Virus record (IMG/VR): IMGVR_UViG_3300030109_001309
Location: 1-64,000 of that record
Reading direction: 5' to 3' (one strand)
Origin: a virus
DNA: 64,000 nucleotides
Numbering within the stretch: position 1 is the first letter of the stretch; every line of letters begins with the position of its first letter. The notes beneath the pieces were generated by a model. That model searched no databases and was not told where the DNA came from. It saw only the letters and a list, made by a program, of their open reading frames with translations. Shown piece by piece: positions 16,705 to 23,502 of the stretch. The position numbers and the translations under genes were made by a program.

Positions 16705-17090
16705 TGTTACCGTTACTAGGCCCACTTGTTTCAGGTTTGTTTGATGTAGGCAAATCATTCCTTAAAAATAAAGCTGAAGAAAAGCAAGCCATACATGACC
16801 GTAAGATAACTCAGATTAAACAGGAAGGTAACTGGGATGAGATACAAGCTCAGAACAGTAATAATTCCTGGAAGGATGAGTACCTTACGATCATATTGAC
16901 TTTACCTTTCGTGGCTATGTTCTTAGCTGTTATTTTTGAAGCAGATGAAATGGTGATACGATTTAAACAGGCGTTTATGGTGCTTGATGAAGACGTACCA
17001 GATGAGTACTGGTATCTACTTAGTGTCGTTGTCGCTGCTTCCTTTGGCGTCAAAAAGATCATCGACGTTATTAAAGCGAAGCGAGGTTAA
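16704..17090 (+). CDS. holin (3-TM holin-like)
   Basis: A 128-residue protein with an amphipathic N-terminal segment (GPLVSGLFDVGKSFLKNKAE) and two clear membrane helices (YLTIILTLPFVAMFLAVIF, ~60-78, and YWYLLSVVVAASFGV, ~101-115). It resembles the 3TM/GTA-type holins (from memory). It is the last rightward gene and would release or activate the endolysin. It has only nine amino-acid differences from 58823-59209 by my count, far fewer than any neighbouring pair. Its last 75 nt overlap the antisense MazG-like gene. Confidence 0.8.
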   Translation: MLPLLGPLVSGLFDVGKSFLKNKAEEKQAIHDRKITQIKQEGNWDEIQAQNSNNSWKDEYLTIILTLPFVAMFLAVIFEADEMVIRFKQAFMVLDEDVPDEYWYLLSVVVAASFGVKKIIDVIKAKRG

Positions 17091-17282
17091 GTTTAATTTA
17101 AGACGTTCAAGATACACGGCTGCATCAAGTAGTTCTTCTATAGCGTGATCAATCCAACCTACAGTAGTAACATCATCACGCATCATAGTACAGCCGTACT
17201 TCTCCATACCTTCTGCTGACCTATCACTCATACGTTGTATGACTGTAGCTACAACCGGATCAGGCTCTATCATGTCTGTCAT
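17016..17282 (-). CDS. small MazG-like / nucleotide pyrophosphohydrolase-type protein
   Basis: An 88-residue protein if it starts at ATG 17282, which overlaps the upstream stop as ATGA; an ATG at 17297 is less likely because it lacks an RBS. The core is DPVVATVIQRMSDRSAEGME, then KYGCTM and WIDHAIEELLDAAVYLERLK; the EEL..A pattern resembles all-alpha NTP pyrophosphohydrolases. The homologue is 59395-59607. It is the last leftward gene, and its 3' end lies within the holin on the other strand. Catalysis is not shown: the second metal-binding helix is poorly conserved. Confidence 0.7.
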   Translation of the reverse strand: MTDMIEPDPVVATVIQRMSDRSAEGMEKYGCTMMRDDVTTVGWIDHAIEELLDAAVYLERLKLNLTSLRFNNVDDLFDAKGSSDNDTK

Positions 17283-17464
17283 TTCTTTAGCTTCCATAAA
17301 ATGTACTTGTCATCAATTGCTAGTGACTTAGCTTTAGGATCAATCTCTTGTTGTCCTACATAGTGCCAAGTAGCTCCATTGTCTATATCCTTTTCAACTT
17401 GTTGAAAGTAATCTTGATTAGTAGCAAAGAAAAGTATTGGGAAGATTAGAGCAAGGGCAATCAT
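17279..17464 (-). CDS. small secreted or membrane-anchored protein
   Basis: A 61-residue protein when started at ATG 17464, which has AAAGGA upstream; a start at 17494 would overlap thyX. The N-terminus is hydrophobic (MIALALIFPILFFATNQDYF), followed by a soluble part with WHYVGQQEIDPKAKSLAIDD and the end YILWKLKK. The unit B homologue (59619-59804) is also 61 residues and keeps WHYVGEQEVD and YWKLKK. It is probably an inner-membrane or periplasmic protein of unknown function, coupled to the next gene by an ATGA overlap. Confidence 0.75.
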   Translation of the reverse strand: MIALALIFPILFFATNQDYFQQVEKDIDNGATWHYVGQQEIDPKAKSLAIDDKYILWKLKK

Positions 17465-17480
17465 ATTAATTCCTTTCTGT

Positions 17481-18146
17481 TTAATCGTGTACAAATAAAG
17501 CTTTCCAACTTACAGGAAATACCTTTTCCATTTCATTAGAAATAAGTTCAGCAATGTCTCCTGTTTCTTTTTGTGAATGAGGTTCAAGACGTAGCTTACA
17601 TACCCTAGCCCATGCAGCTAGGCTACCTGTCCAGTACCACTCTGTATACATAGCTTGTGGTAACACCATACGGGCTTGTTCAGGGCAGATACCATCAGCT
17701 ATCATATTTGAGTAGCATTGCAAAGCGTATGCGTACAACGGTGCAGCAGAGTATTTAACTGTCTCTTCACTGCTACCCTGTTTTATATTTTTAGCACGTT
17801 TTCTCCACTCAGTAGGCCGGTAGAATCGAGGGTCACTATCAACATACCTACGGCTAACTTCATTCCATACCATACCTACCTGATGTTTACCTAACTGACG
17901 GGCTACAAAGATAGGTGCTTTGATACGGAAGGTAGCTTGGCAATGACCAAAGGGTGTCCAGTGTTTATGTCTAGCAAGGTAGTTAATAAGCTTAACATCT
18001 TTCTCTGATAAAACATCTACGATAGCAGCTTCATAAGGATCGTTATCACTTACTTTTTCCCATGTGCTTACCTTGTCAAAGGACACACGGGCAGCATTAA
18101 CGACACGTAGATCACTACCCATGTGGTCTATATAATTAACCTTCAT
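17481..18146 (-). CDS. thyX: flavin-dependent thymidylate synthase ThyX
   Basis: A 221-residue protein. ThyX makes dTMP from dUMP using FAD, NADPH and methylene-tetrahydrofolate. Visible blocks are VNAARVSFDK near the N-terminus, LARHKHWTPFGHCQATFRIK (~58-76) and the signature region GKHQVGMVWNEVSRRYVD (~86-103), where the usual RHR triad of the RHRx7-8S motif reads Lys-His-Gln (87-89). The rest of the motif, including NExSxRY, is intact. It sits beside the RNR gene, so the two supply thymidine nucleotides together. It is missing from the same position in unit B. Confidence 0.9.
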   Translation of the reverse strand: MKVNYIDHMGSDLRVVNAARVSFDKVSTWEKVSDNDPYEAAIVDVLSEKDVKLINYLARHKHWTPFGHCQATFRIKAPIFVARQLGKHQVGMVWNEVSRRYVDSDPRFYRPTEWRKRAKNIKQGSSEETVKYSAAPLYAYALQCYSNMIADGICPEQARMVLPQAMYTEWYWTGSLAAWARVCKLRLEPHSQKETGDIAELISNEMEKVFPVSWKALFVHD

Positions 18147-18237
18147 TTACTCTGCCTTTCCCAGACAAATATTGAGGAGTGTAAGGAGTGTTTTTAAATA
18201 CCCAATTATACAATCTCTCTAAAAAGTTTATTCGCAT
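18136..18237 (-). CDS. possible 33-residue protein between RNR and thyX
   Basis: A short open frame that starts at ATG 18237 inside the last codons of the RNR gene, with GGAG 7 nt upstream, and runs into the first 11 nt of thyX. The product (start MRINFLERLYNWVFKNTPYT) is plausible but too short to assign. It fills the only gap between two coupled genes, which favours a real gene; no homologue exists in unit B, where thyX is also missing. It may have arrived together with thyX. Confidence 0.4.
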   Translation of the reverse strand: MRINFLERLYNWVFKNTPYTPQYLSGKGRVNEG

Positions 18238-19925
18238 GTCTTAGCTCCTGTAGATGGATCGATGAAACAAGCAGCACCTTCAATCTCATCAGGCTCAATT
18301 TTATTTAAGATGCCATACCGCTTACCGTCTAGTCTAAAGGTAGTTACTCCTTTCAGTCTACCCTTCCAAGCTTTTAAGTAGATGTCTTTAAACTCATCAA
18401 AAGACACTTGGCTACCCACGTTAATAGTCTTAGATACGGCGCTATCAATAAAAGGTTGTACAGCAATTTGCATATCAAGATGATCGTCAACAGTGAGTTC
18501 TTCTGTGGTTTCACCTTTAACTCCATACTTGTCATACGCATAGTCACGTAGACGTACAACCTGTGGGCCAGCTTCTGTCTGTACTGTACGATCAAGTTCA
18601 TGTTGAAACACCGGCTCTATACCACTACTTACATTGTCTGCTGTAAAACTAATTGTACCAGTAGGTGCAATGGAAGTCAAGTGGCTGTTACGTATTCCTT
18701 GCTGTTTAATTTTAGCTTTAAGATCATCAGGTAATCGTGCTACATAATCACCAGCAAGGTACTTATCTGCATTGAATAGTTTAAAGGAACCCTTTTCCAA
18801 AGCTAGATCAGAACTAGCAGAGAAGGCTTCACACATAATTGTCTTTAAAACTTTACGTGTAAACCGTTTACCTACTACAGAACCATAAGGATACCCACAC
18901 ATGGTTAAGCAGTTGGCTAGACCAGTAACACCTAGTCCCATACGCCGCTTAGTCTTAGCCTCAATCTCTTGTTCTTCTAAGGGGTACGATGTACGGTCAA
19001 TAACATTATCCATAGCTCGAACTACGTGAGGTATATCATCTTTTAGTTGAGCAAAGTTAAACTTGTGTGTCTCTGTATTGACATACTTAACTAGATTAAA
19101 TGAACCTAGCAAGCAAGCACCAAAGGGTGGTAGTGGTTGCTCACCACATGGGTTAGTAGCCTCTACCGTTTCACAGTAGTACAATGGGTTCTCGTTGTTG
19201 ATACGGTCTAGGAAGAGTATGCCAGGCTCTGCCCAATCCCAATTGTTACGCATAATCTCATCCCATAAAGCACGGGCATTGATAGTACGGTAGGGTTGTC
19301 CTTCCCATGTAAGGTCAAATGATTTACTATCTCGTACACATTCCATAAACTCATCAGTTACACCAACTGATATATTAAAGTTAGTAAGCTGGTTCTCATT
19401 ACGTTTTGCTCTGATAAACTCTTCAATGTCAGGATGATCTACCCTGAGTACAGCCATCATTGCACCGCGTCTATGCCCCGCTGATACAATTGTTTCACAG
19501 ACTGAATCAAAGATGCCCATAAACGAGACAGGTCCACTAGCACTAGAGTCAAGGGATACAATACGGTTCCCACGAGGACGGATACGGCTAAAGTCAAAGC
19601 CGATACCACCACCTCTACGCATAGTCTCAGCGGCTTCAGTGGCCCTTGCCATAATGCTTTGCATCGAGTCATCAATCGTTCCTGATACGAAACAGTTGTA
19701 CGCTGTGACTTCACGTGGGCTTCCCATTGCCGCTTGAACTCTACCGGCTGGCATAAATCTTTGATGTAGTAAGATGTCTTTATACCTGAGTCGATGTCCT
19801 TCATCGTCAGACATTGCCGCCGTCTGTCTCGCACAAGCCTCACTGAACTCTTCATTTGCTAACCTATACTTCTGTGCATGTAGTGTATCACATGCTGGGT
19901 TTTGGGGTCCGTGTTGATTATCCAT
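18228..19925 (-). CDS. nrdJ: class II (adenosylcobalamin-dependent) ribonucleotide reductase
   Basis: A 565-residue protein that reduces ribonucleotides to deoxyribonucleotides for phage DNA synthesis. Active-site landmarks match class II NrdJ: Cys78 in TAYNCFVSG, the GGGIGFDFSRIRP block (~105-117), NPCGE with Cys260 (radical Cys) and Glu262, and Cys271 eleven residues later (partner of the redox pair). SHLTSIAPTGTISFTADN follows. The C-terminus ends CFIDPSTGAKTCE, giving possible re-reducing Cys. No class I small subunit or class III activase is nearby, as expected for a B12-dependent enzyme. The host or its surroundings must supply cobalamin. The homologue is 59804-61495. Confidence 0.93.
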   Translation of the reverse strand: MDNQHGPQNPACDTLHAQKYRLANEEFSEACARQTAAMSDDEGHRLRYKDILLHQRFMPAGRVQAAMGSPREVTAYNCFVSGTIDDSMQSIMARATEAAETMRRGGGIGFDFSRIRPRGNRIVSLDSSASGPVSFMGIFDSVCETIVSAGHRRGAMMAVLRVDHPDIEEFIRAKRNENQLTNFNISVGVTDEFMECVRDSKSFDLTWEGQPYRTINARALWDEIMRNNWDWAEPGILFLDRINNENPLYYCETVEATNPCGEQPLPPFGACLLGSFNLVKYVNTETHKFNFAQLKDDIPHVVRAMDNVIDRTSYPLEEQEIEAKTKRRMGLGVTGLANCLTMCGYPYGSVVGKRFTRKVLKTIMCEAFSASSDLALEKGSFKLFNADKYLAGDYVARLPDDLKAKIKQQGIRNSHLTSIAPTGTISFTADNVSSGIEPVFQHELDRTVQTEAGPQVVRLRDYAYDKYGVKGETTEELTVDDHLDMQIAVQPFIDSAVSKTINVGSQVSFDEFKDIYLKAWKGRLKGVTTFRLDGKRYGILNKIEPDEIEGAACFIDPSTGAKTCE

Positions 19926-20346
19926 AAATTAAATCTCCAAGGTCAGGCTCTTGATAATTTGGGCCTTTAATAATTTTACCATCCGCACGGTATAACGGCT
20001 TACCATCATCACCAAACTTCGACATGTTAGAATTATGTACCCTATTAAAAGCGGTCCTAAGACCACCAGAAAGGGGATAGAGACTAACGACAGTCCCTGA
20101 TAAAACATACTGTAAATCAGCGAGTTCTTTTAGTAAGTGCGCCCACTGCTCCTTTGTACCTGGGTTTCCTCTCATTAATTCAAGTTCTAAAACTTCTAGA
20201 GCATCAATTACCTCAGACGTTTCTTCAGAAATTAAACTTTTACGTAGTTGAAGTAATGAAACACGAGGCTGGCTACTAATATCTAGACCCATAGCATGGT
20301 GAAATCTAGAAACCAATTGCTCTCTAGTGGTAGGTTTTATCGACAT
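19918..20346 (-). CDS. MazG-like nucleotide pyrophosphohydrolase
   Basis: A 142-residue protein from ATG 20346 (a GTG two codons earlier is possible). The helical metal-binding signature is visible: ISEETSEVIDALEVLELE (EExxE) and LLKELADLQYVLSG (ExxD). The C-terminal tail (AFNRVHNSNMSKFGDDGKPL, KGPNYQEPDL) is typical of phage MazG-like/HisE-type proteins. It may hydrolyse dNTPs or alarmone-like nucleotides during infection. The end overlaps the RNR start by 8 nt. The homologue is 61492-61926. Confidence 0.85.
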   Translation of the reverse strand: MSIKPTTREQLVSRFHHAMGLDISSQPRVSLLQLRKSLISEETSEVIDALEVLELELMRGNPGTKEQWAHLLKELADLQYVLSGTVVSLYPLSGGLRTAFNRVHNSNMSKFGDDGKPLYRADGKIIKGPNYQEPDLGDLIYG

Positions 20347-20539
20347 CTTCACCTAATCCTTTCCGTATTGATTCAAGTGTAACATTAGCTGATCTAATTA
20401 GTATCTCACGTAGTTCATCTCGTTGAATTTTATCAGCTTCTTTCATTAGACGTATAACAAGGTCGAGTCTATTAACCATTATGTCTGGATTAAAAAACAT
20501 AACGTCCTCTTCTTCATCGTCATCCTTGTTGAATAGCAT
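20324..20539 (-). CDS. conserved small acidic-start protein, unknown function
   Basis: A 71-residue protein with an acidic N-terminus (NKDDDEEEDV) and then a helical region FFNPDIMVNRLDLVIRLMKE. The homologue at 61898-62131 shares F-x-NPD-x-x-VNR-x-x-LV-x-RL. It overlaps the MazG-like gene downstream by 23 nt and the newly found small basic gene upstream by 20 nt. It is probably co-regulated with nucleotide metabolism. No family recognised. Confidence 0.75.
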   Translation of the reverse strand: MLFNKDDDEEEDVMFFNPDIMVNRLDLVIRLMKEADKIQRDELREILIRSANVTLESIRKGLGEDVDKTYH

Positions 20540-20654
20540 ATTGCTTTTCCTTTTTACGATTGTATTTCTTTTTAGATTTTACAATACGCATACGATACTT
20601 AGGAGTACGTAGATCACGAGCCACTCCATTGCGTGTACTCCTCTTCTGTTTCAT
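20520..20654 (-). CDS. 44-residue basic protein in overlapping frame
   Basis: A short gene with ATG 20654, AGAGGA upstream and TGA at 20520. The product contains RNGVARDLRTPKYRMRIVKS then KKKYNRKKEKQ. It overlaps the genes on both sides (20 and 41 nt). A frame in the same slot of unit B (62103-62282) encodes RNVFALALRNPLYQQKIVRN then KKDYSRKGKDR. Conservation of the R/K pattern and IV-x-x-KK-x-Y-x-RK across two diverged phages supports real coding. It is probably nucleic-acid binding, inferred from charge. Confidence 0.65.
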   Translation of the reverse strand: MKQKRSTRNGVARDLRTPKYRMRIVKSKKKYNRKKEKQYAIQQG

Positions 20655-20853
20655 TGTAGGAATCCTCTAGGTTTATACCTAGATCAGATAAAATTTCATC
20701 GAATTTGTATAGACTATTATACACCTCTTCAAAGTAATTGTCAAGAATATCTTCTGCTGATATTTCTAATCTCTCGATAATCTCTGCACCTGTATATCTG
20801 TCAGCGATGAGCAACTTTAGCTCGTTTGGTTCGACCCTTAGTCCGTCTACCAT
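20614..20853 (-). CDS. conserved small acidic protein with HTH-like start, unknown function
   Basis: A 79-residue protein from ATG 20853, which is 10 nt from GGAG; an ATG three codons upstream is only 1 nt from it. The N-terminal half LKLLIADRYTGAEIIERLEI followed by SAEDILDNYFEE resembles a short helix-turn-helix-like region, and the C-terminus is acidic. The homologue 62221-62466 keeps ICDRYTAEEIVEILNLSSED. It overlaps the phosphatase gene by about 50 nt. A DNA-binding role is possible but unproven. Confidence 0.7.
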   Translation of the reverse strand: MVDGLRVEPNELKLLIADRYTGAEIIERLEISAEDILDNYFEEVYNSLYKFDEILSDLGINLEDSYNETEEEYTQWSGS

Positions 20854-21604
20854 GTGTGCCATACTCCTTTCTTAATGCATTAATAGAGACAAACTGAGGG
20901 TCATACGTACCGTCCTCAACATTTCTCTTAATGATAACCCCTGACCACCAGAGGTCTTCTGATTGTGGGTTGTTCCACCCACTGGCATAGTCTAGGTAGC
21001 ACCCCCCAACCATGCTCATAATTCTTTTACCAGCAGCGTTAGTATCACTAGCAAAGTCTAACGTGTGAGTATGCCCGGCAGTACAGGACATGTGTTGTTT
21101 ATTAAGAAGAGACTTAGCAGGATTTTCTCCACCAATAGGCCGGCCCATAACACCACTTGTAAAGTAGTGGCTGTAAGCTATGTTGTCTACAATAGCAGGA
21201 GATAGAAACTTATGTACCTCCCAACCATACTCTTTAAATTGTAAGTCTTGCATACCAATGGTGCCGTCTAAGATAGCGTCAGAACTAATAGCTCTATTGA
21301 TACGTTCTTCATGGTTACCTAGGGTAAGTACGTATCGTGCTAGTTTCTTCTTAGCCTTTTTAATAGGTGTAAACATACGTTCTTGTGCATCAATAGTTAC
21401 GTTAACATCTTGTTTGTATCGACGCCCTTCAAAACCTTTAGTACCTTTATCGTATGTACACAGGCTAGGCATATCAGCCATGTCACCTAGATTAACAACA
21501 ACATCAGGGCGTAGGTCAACAATCAACTTACCAAGCCACTCAAACCTATCGTTGTTGTTTTCTGGGTGAGCATGTTGATCTGGTATAACTAAATGGATAG
21601 CCAT
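20801..21604 (-). CDS. calcineurin-like metallophosphoesterase
   Basis: A 267-residue protein with metal-binding motifs in order: IPDQHAHPE (D-x-H, ~8-10), VNLGDMADM (GDxxD, ~40), TLGNHEERI (GNHE, ~97) and AGHTHTLDF (GHxH, ~180). It is predicted to cut phosphomono- or diester bonds; the substrate is unknown. It overlaps the endonuclease gene by 16 nt. The homologue 62453-63229 retains GDW, GNHE and GHR, but its first motif reads D-x-Q and its last GHxH motif is altered. Confidence 0.85.
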   Translation of the reverse strand: MAIHLVIPDQHAHPENNNDRFEWLGKLIVDLRPDVVVNLGDMADMPSLCTYDKGTKGFEGRRYKQDVNVTIDAQERMFTPIKKAKKKLARYVLTLGNHEERINRAISSDAILDGTIGMQDLQFKEYGWEVHKFLSPAIVDNIAYSHYFTSGVMGRPIGGENPAKSLLNKQHMSCTAGHTHTLDFASDTNAAGKRIMSMVGGCYLDYASGWNNPQSEDLWWSGVIIKRNVEDGTYDPQFVSINALRKEYGTHGRRTKGRTKRAKVAHR

Positions 21605-21978
21605 TCTATAGGTATCTCCTTATCTGCAAACAGAAACCCATGACGTATACACCAATCTGCGTATGTAGATTTACTACCCTTGTAAAGTTTACTACGAGAG
21701 TTACTAAATACGAATCGTATGTCAAGGTCAGGATGCTGTTCTTTAACTAACAAATGTTTCTTACGATCTGCGCTACTAAATATTCCTTTTGCTTCTACAA
21801 TAATTTTGTTAGGCAGTATAAAGTCAGGGGTATATTTGTGGGGTGTTGAAGGTTTAACGTAACTAATTTTAAGAGTCTCATATTTAAATTTAATACCTAA
21901 CTTTTTTAACGCATCTCCAATACGTTTCTCTAACCCACTACGGTATTTACCCCAAGACTTTAGACGTTTGTATTGCAT
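21589..21978 (-). CDS. T7 endonuclease I-like Holliday junction resolvase (gp3)
   Basis: A 129-residue protein. The catalytic PD-(D/E)xK arrangement is visible: Glu in YRSGLEKRIGDAL, then YTPDFILPNKIIVEAKG. The following DRKKHLLVKEQHPDLDIRFV is characteristic of T7 endonuclease I. It resolves branched DNA and degrades host DNA to feed nucleotides. Its ATG overlaps the exonuclease stop by 1 nt. The unit B homologue (63226-63582) is clearly similar. Confidence 0.9.
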   Translation of the reverse strand: MQYKRLKSWGKYRSGLEKRIGDALKKLGIKFKYETLKISYVKPSTPHKYTPDFILPNKIIVEAKGIFSSADRKKHLLVKEQHPDLDIRFVFSNSRSKLYKGSKSTYADWCIRHGFLFADKEIPIEWLSI

Positions 21979-22820
21979 TAGTTAACTACCTCATGTACAT
22001 CAGGTTCTCTTTCTACATGTGTTAACCAGCGTGGCCCATTGGAATACAAGAACAAACGTAGTCCATCCCCATTGTTTGCATCAGACCAACAAACTTCTTT
22101 AAATGCACAGTAAGAACAGTTAGTATCTAGTTTCATGTTGCCGCTCTTACCATCTGCTTTAGCTTTAAAGCACCGTTTAGGTGGAGTCTTAGATTTAACT
22201 ACTTCTTTTAAATGTTTAATACGTTTAGGTACATTGATCATATCTATCTCATCTACTTTTAGATACGCGATCTTACCCATCTGCTTATCCATTGCGAGAA
22301 ACCCACCCTCCACATCTCCTGCCGCATGAGCGTAGGCACTGATCTGAGCCAGGTAACCGAACGGGTCATTGTCTGCCAGAGTACCGTCTTCAAACTTCTT
22401 AAACGCATATGAAGATGCACTTTTAATGTCAACCGTAACACCGTCAATCTTACAGTCAGTATGACCCACAATACCATCAATTTGTACTTCAGATTGCTCA
22501 TGTGTAACCTCGTGTCCTGCTTCCTTTACTAAAAAAATTAATAGAGCTTCGATAAGATCACCAAATAAAAATTTGATACGAGTATCAGGACGTAGTTCTT
22601 CTTTAGATGAGCCGTTAATTTCATGCCAGACTTGGCACTCAGGTTTACCAATGTTAGACATGCGTAATGTATTACGTTCAACCCTATTCTTTTTAGAGAA
22701 TTGTCTGGTAACAGAATACGAAACACTTTTAAGTAAGTCTTCCATAGCCTCGCATGTTGGTTCAAAACCTGTATCAACTGCCGCATAGATATCTTCAACA
22801 AGTGTTTCTATATTCTTCAT
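21978..22820 (-). CDS. Cas4/RecB-like PD-(D/E)xK exonuclease with Fe-S-type Cys cluster
   Basis: A 280-residue protein. Core nuclease residues appear in GIVGHTDCKIDGVTVDIKSA (GHxD ... DxK, ~115-134) and the following QISAYAHAAG. The C-terminal region has LDTNCSYCAFKEVCW with a further upstream Cys (RCFKAKADGKSG), fitting the four-Cys iron-sulphur pattern of Cas4-type nucleases. It probably replaces T7 gp6 as the 5'-3' exonuclease for recombination and host DNA breakdown. The gene upstream is the SSB. The unit B copy is cut by the window end. Confidence 0.85.
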   Translation of the reverse strand: MKNIETLVEDIYAAVDTGFEPTCEAMEDLLKSVSYSVTRQFSKKNRVERNTLRMSNIGKPECQVWHEINGSSKEELRPDTRIKFLFGDLIEALLIFLVKEAGHEVTHEQSEVQIDGIVGHTDCKIDGVTVDIKSASSYAFKKFEDGTLADNDPFGYLAQISAYAHAAGDVEGGFLAMDKQMGKIAYLKVDEIDMINVPKRIKHLKEVVKSKTPPKRCFKAKADGKSGNMKLDTNCSYCAFKEVCWSDANNGDGLRLFLYSNGPRWLTHVEREPDVHEVVN

Positions 22821-22941
22821 AAGAACAAACCTTTCTATAAGATAAGTAGTCTAGCCTACCACCTCTACACTAGAACCCAAGGACATTTACACTGTAATAA
22901 TTATGAAAGGAATCTCGCAACCTTGGCCCAATACAATCTAC
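22821..22941 (-). other. 121-nt non-coding gap between SSB and exonuclease genes
   Basis: No open frame longer than 11 codons fits here. CCAAGG and CCTTGG lie about 40 nt apart and could pair as a stem with a large loop. There is no T-tract, so this is not an obvious terminator. The gap may be a leader that sets the translation of the exonuclease; the role is unknown. Confidence 0.35.
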
Positions 22942-23421
22942 TTACTCGTCTTCAAAGTCAGAATCAAGGATGTCTTCTAACTCATCAGTGTCCTCCTCTC
23001 CCCAATCATCCTCATCGTCATCAGTTACATACTTTGCTAAGTTGGTAACCAAAACTTTATTAACACCAACACCTACCCCTGCTTTACCTCGAAAGCTCCA
23101 CTCGTAGGCAACCAGTTTAACTTTAGCTTTAGTACCATTACCAATCTCACCGGGGTCTACCTCTTCTACCCCACTTTTAAAAGATACCTTGATAGGAAAC
23201 TTAGACTTACCTGTAACAAACTCTTTACGATCAGGATAGTCTTCGTTCTTACGAGGGTCAGTCTTAATACTAACACCAAGAGATTCTAAAGTTTGAACAG
23301 CAGCATTATTCAATTCACCTAGATCAACCTGGTATTTGCCAGACATCTCATTAACTGTTGCAAGATTAGGCCAGTACAAAGTAGCTTCAATAATAGCAGA
23401 CTGTGGTTGTTGCTTACCCAT
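22942..23421 (-). CDS. single-stranded DNA-binding protein (T7 gp2.5-like)
   Basis: A 159-residue protein with a beta-rich body (ATLYWPNLATVNEMSGKYQV, AKVKLVAYEWSFRGKAG) and a strongly acidic tail (DDDEDDWGEEDTDELEDILD). OB-fold plus acidic tail is the hallmark of T7 gp2.5-type SSBs that contact the polymerase and helicase. It has its own consensus promoter directly upstream, as expected for a protein needed in high amounts. It lies between the polymerase and exonuclease genes. Confidence 0.85.
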   Translation of the reverse strand: MGKQQPQSAIIEATLYWPNLATVNEMSGKYQVDLGELNNAAVQTLESLGVSIKTDPRKNEDYPDRKEFVTGKSKFPIKVSFKSGVEEVDPGEIGNGTKAKVKLVAYEWSFRGKAGVGVGVNKVLVTNLAKYVTDDDEDDWGEEDTDELEDILDSDFEDE

Positions 23422-23468
23422 TGTTTTCTATCTCCTTTACAAATGGGGTTATCTCTAACTGTACTAAT

Positions 23469-23497
23469 AGTATAAGGGATTAAAATTATGTTGTCAA
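23469..23497 (-). promoter_or_regulatory. sigma70 promoter upstream of the SSB gene
   Basis: On the minus strand, TTGACA (23492-23497) and TATACT (23469-23474) are separated by exactly 17 nt. The site lies in the 81-nt gap between the polymerase stop and the SSB start, with about 40 nt of leader containing AAAGGAG. The match to host sigma70 consensus is near perfect, so this is probably an internal promoter that boosts the SSB and the nuclease, RNR and MazG genes. Confidence 0.8.
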
Positions 23498-23502
23498 GTA
23501 TG

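Noticed and set aside
21978-22820. Cas4 as part of a CRISPR system
   Set aside because: The fold and Cys cluster are Cas4-like, but there is no cas1, cas2 or array, and the gene sits where podoviruses carry their replication exonuclease.
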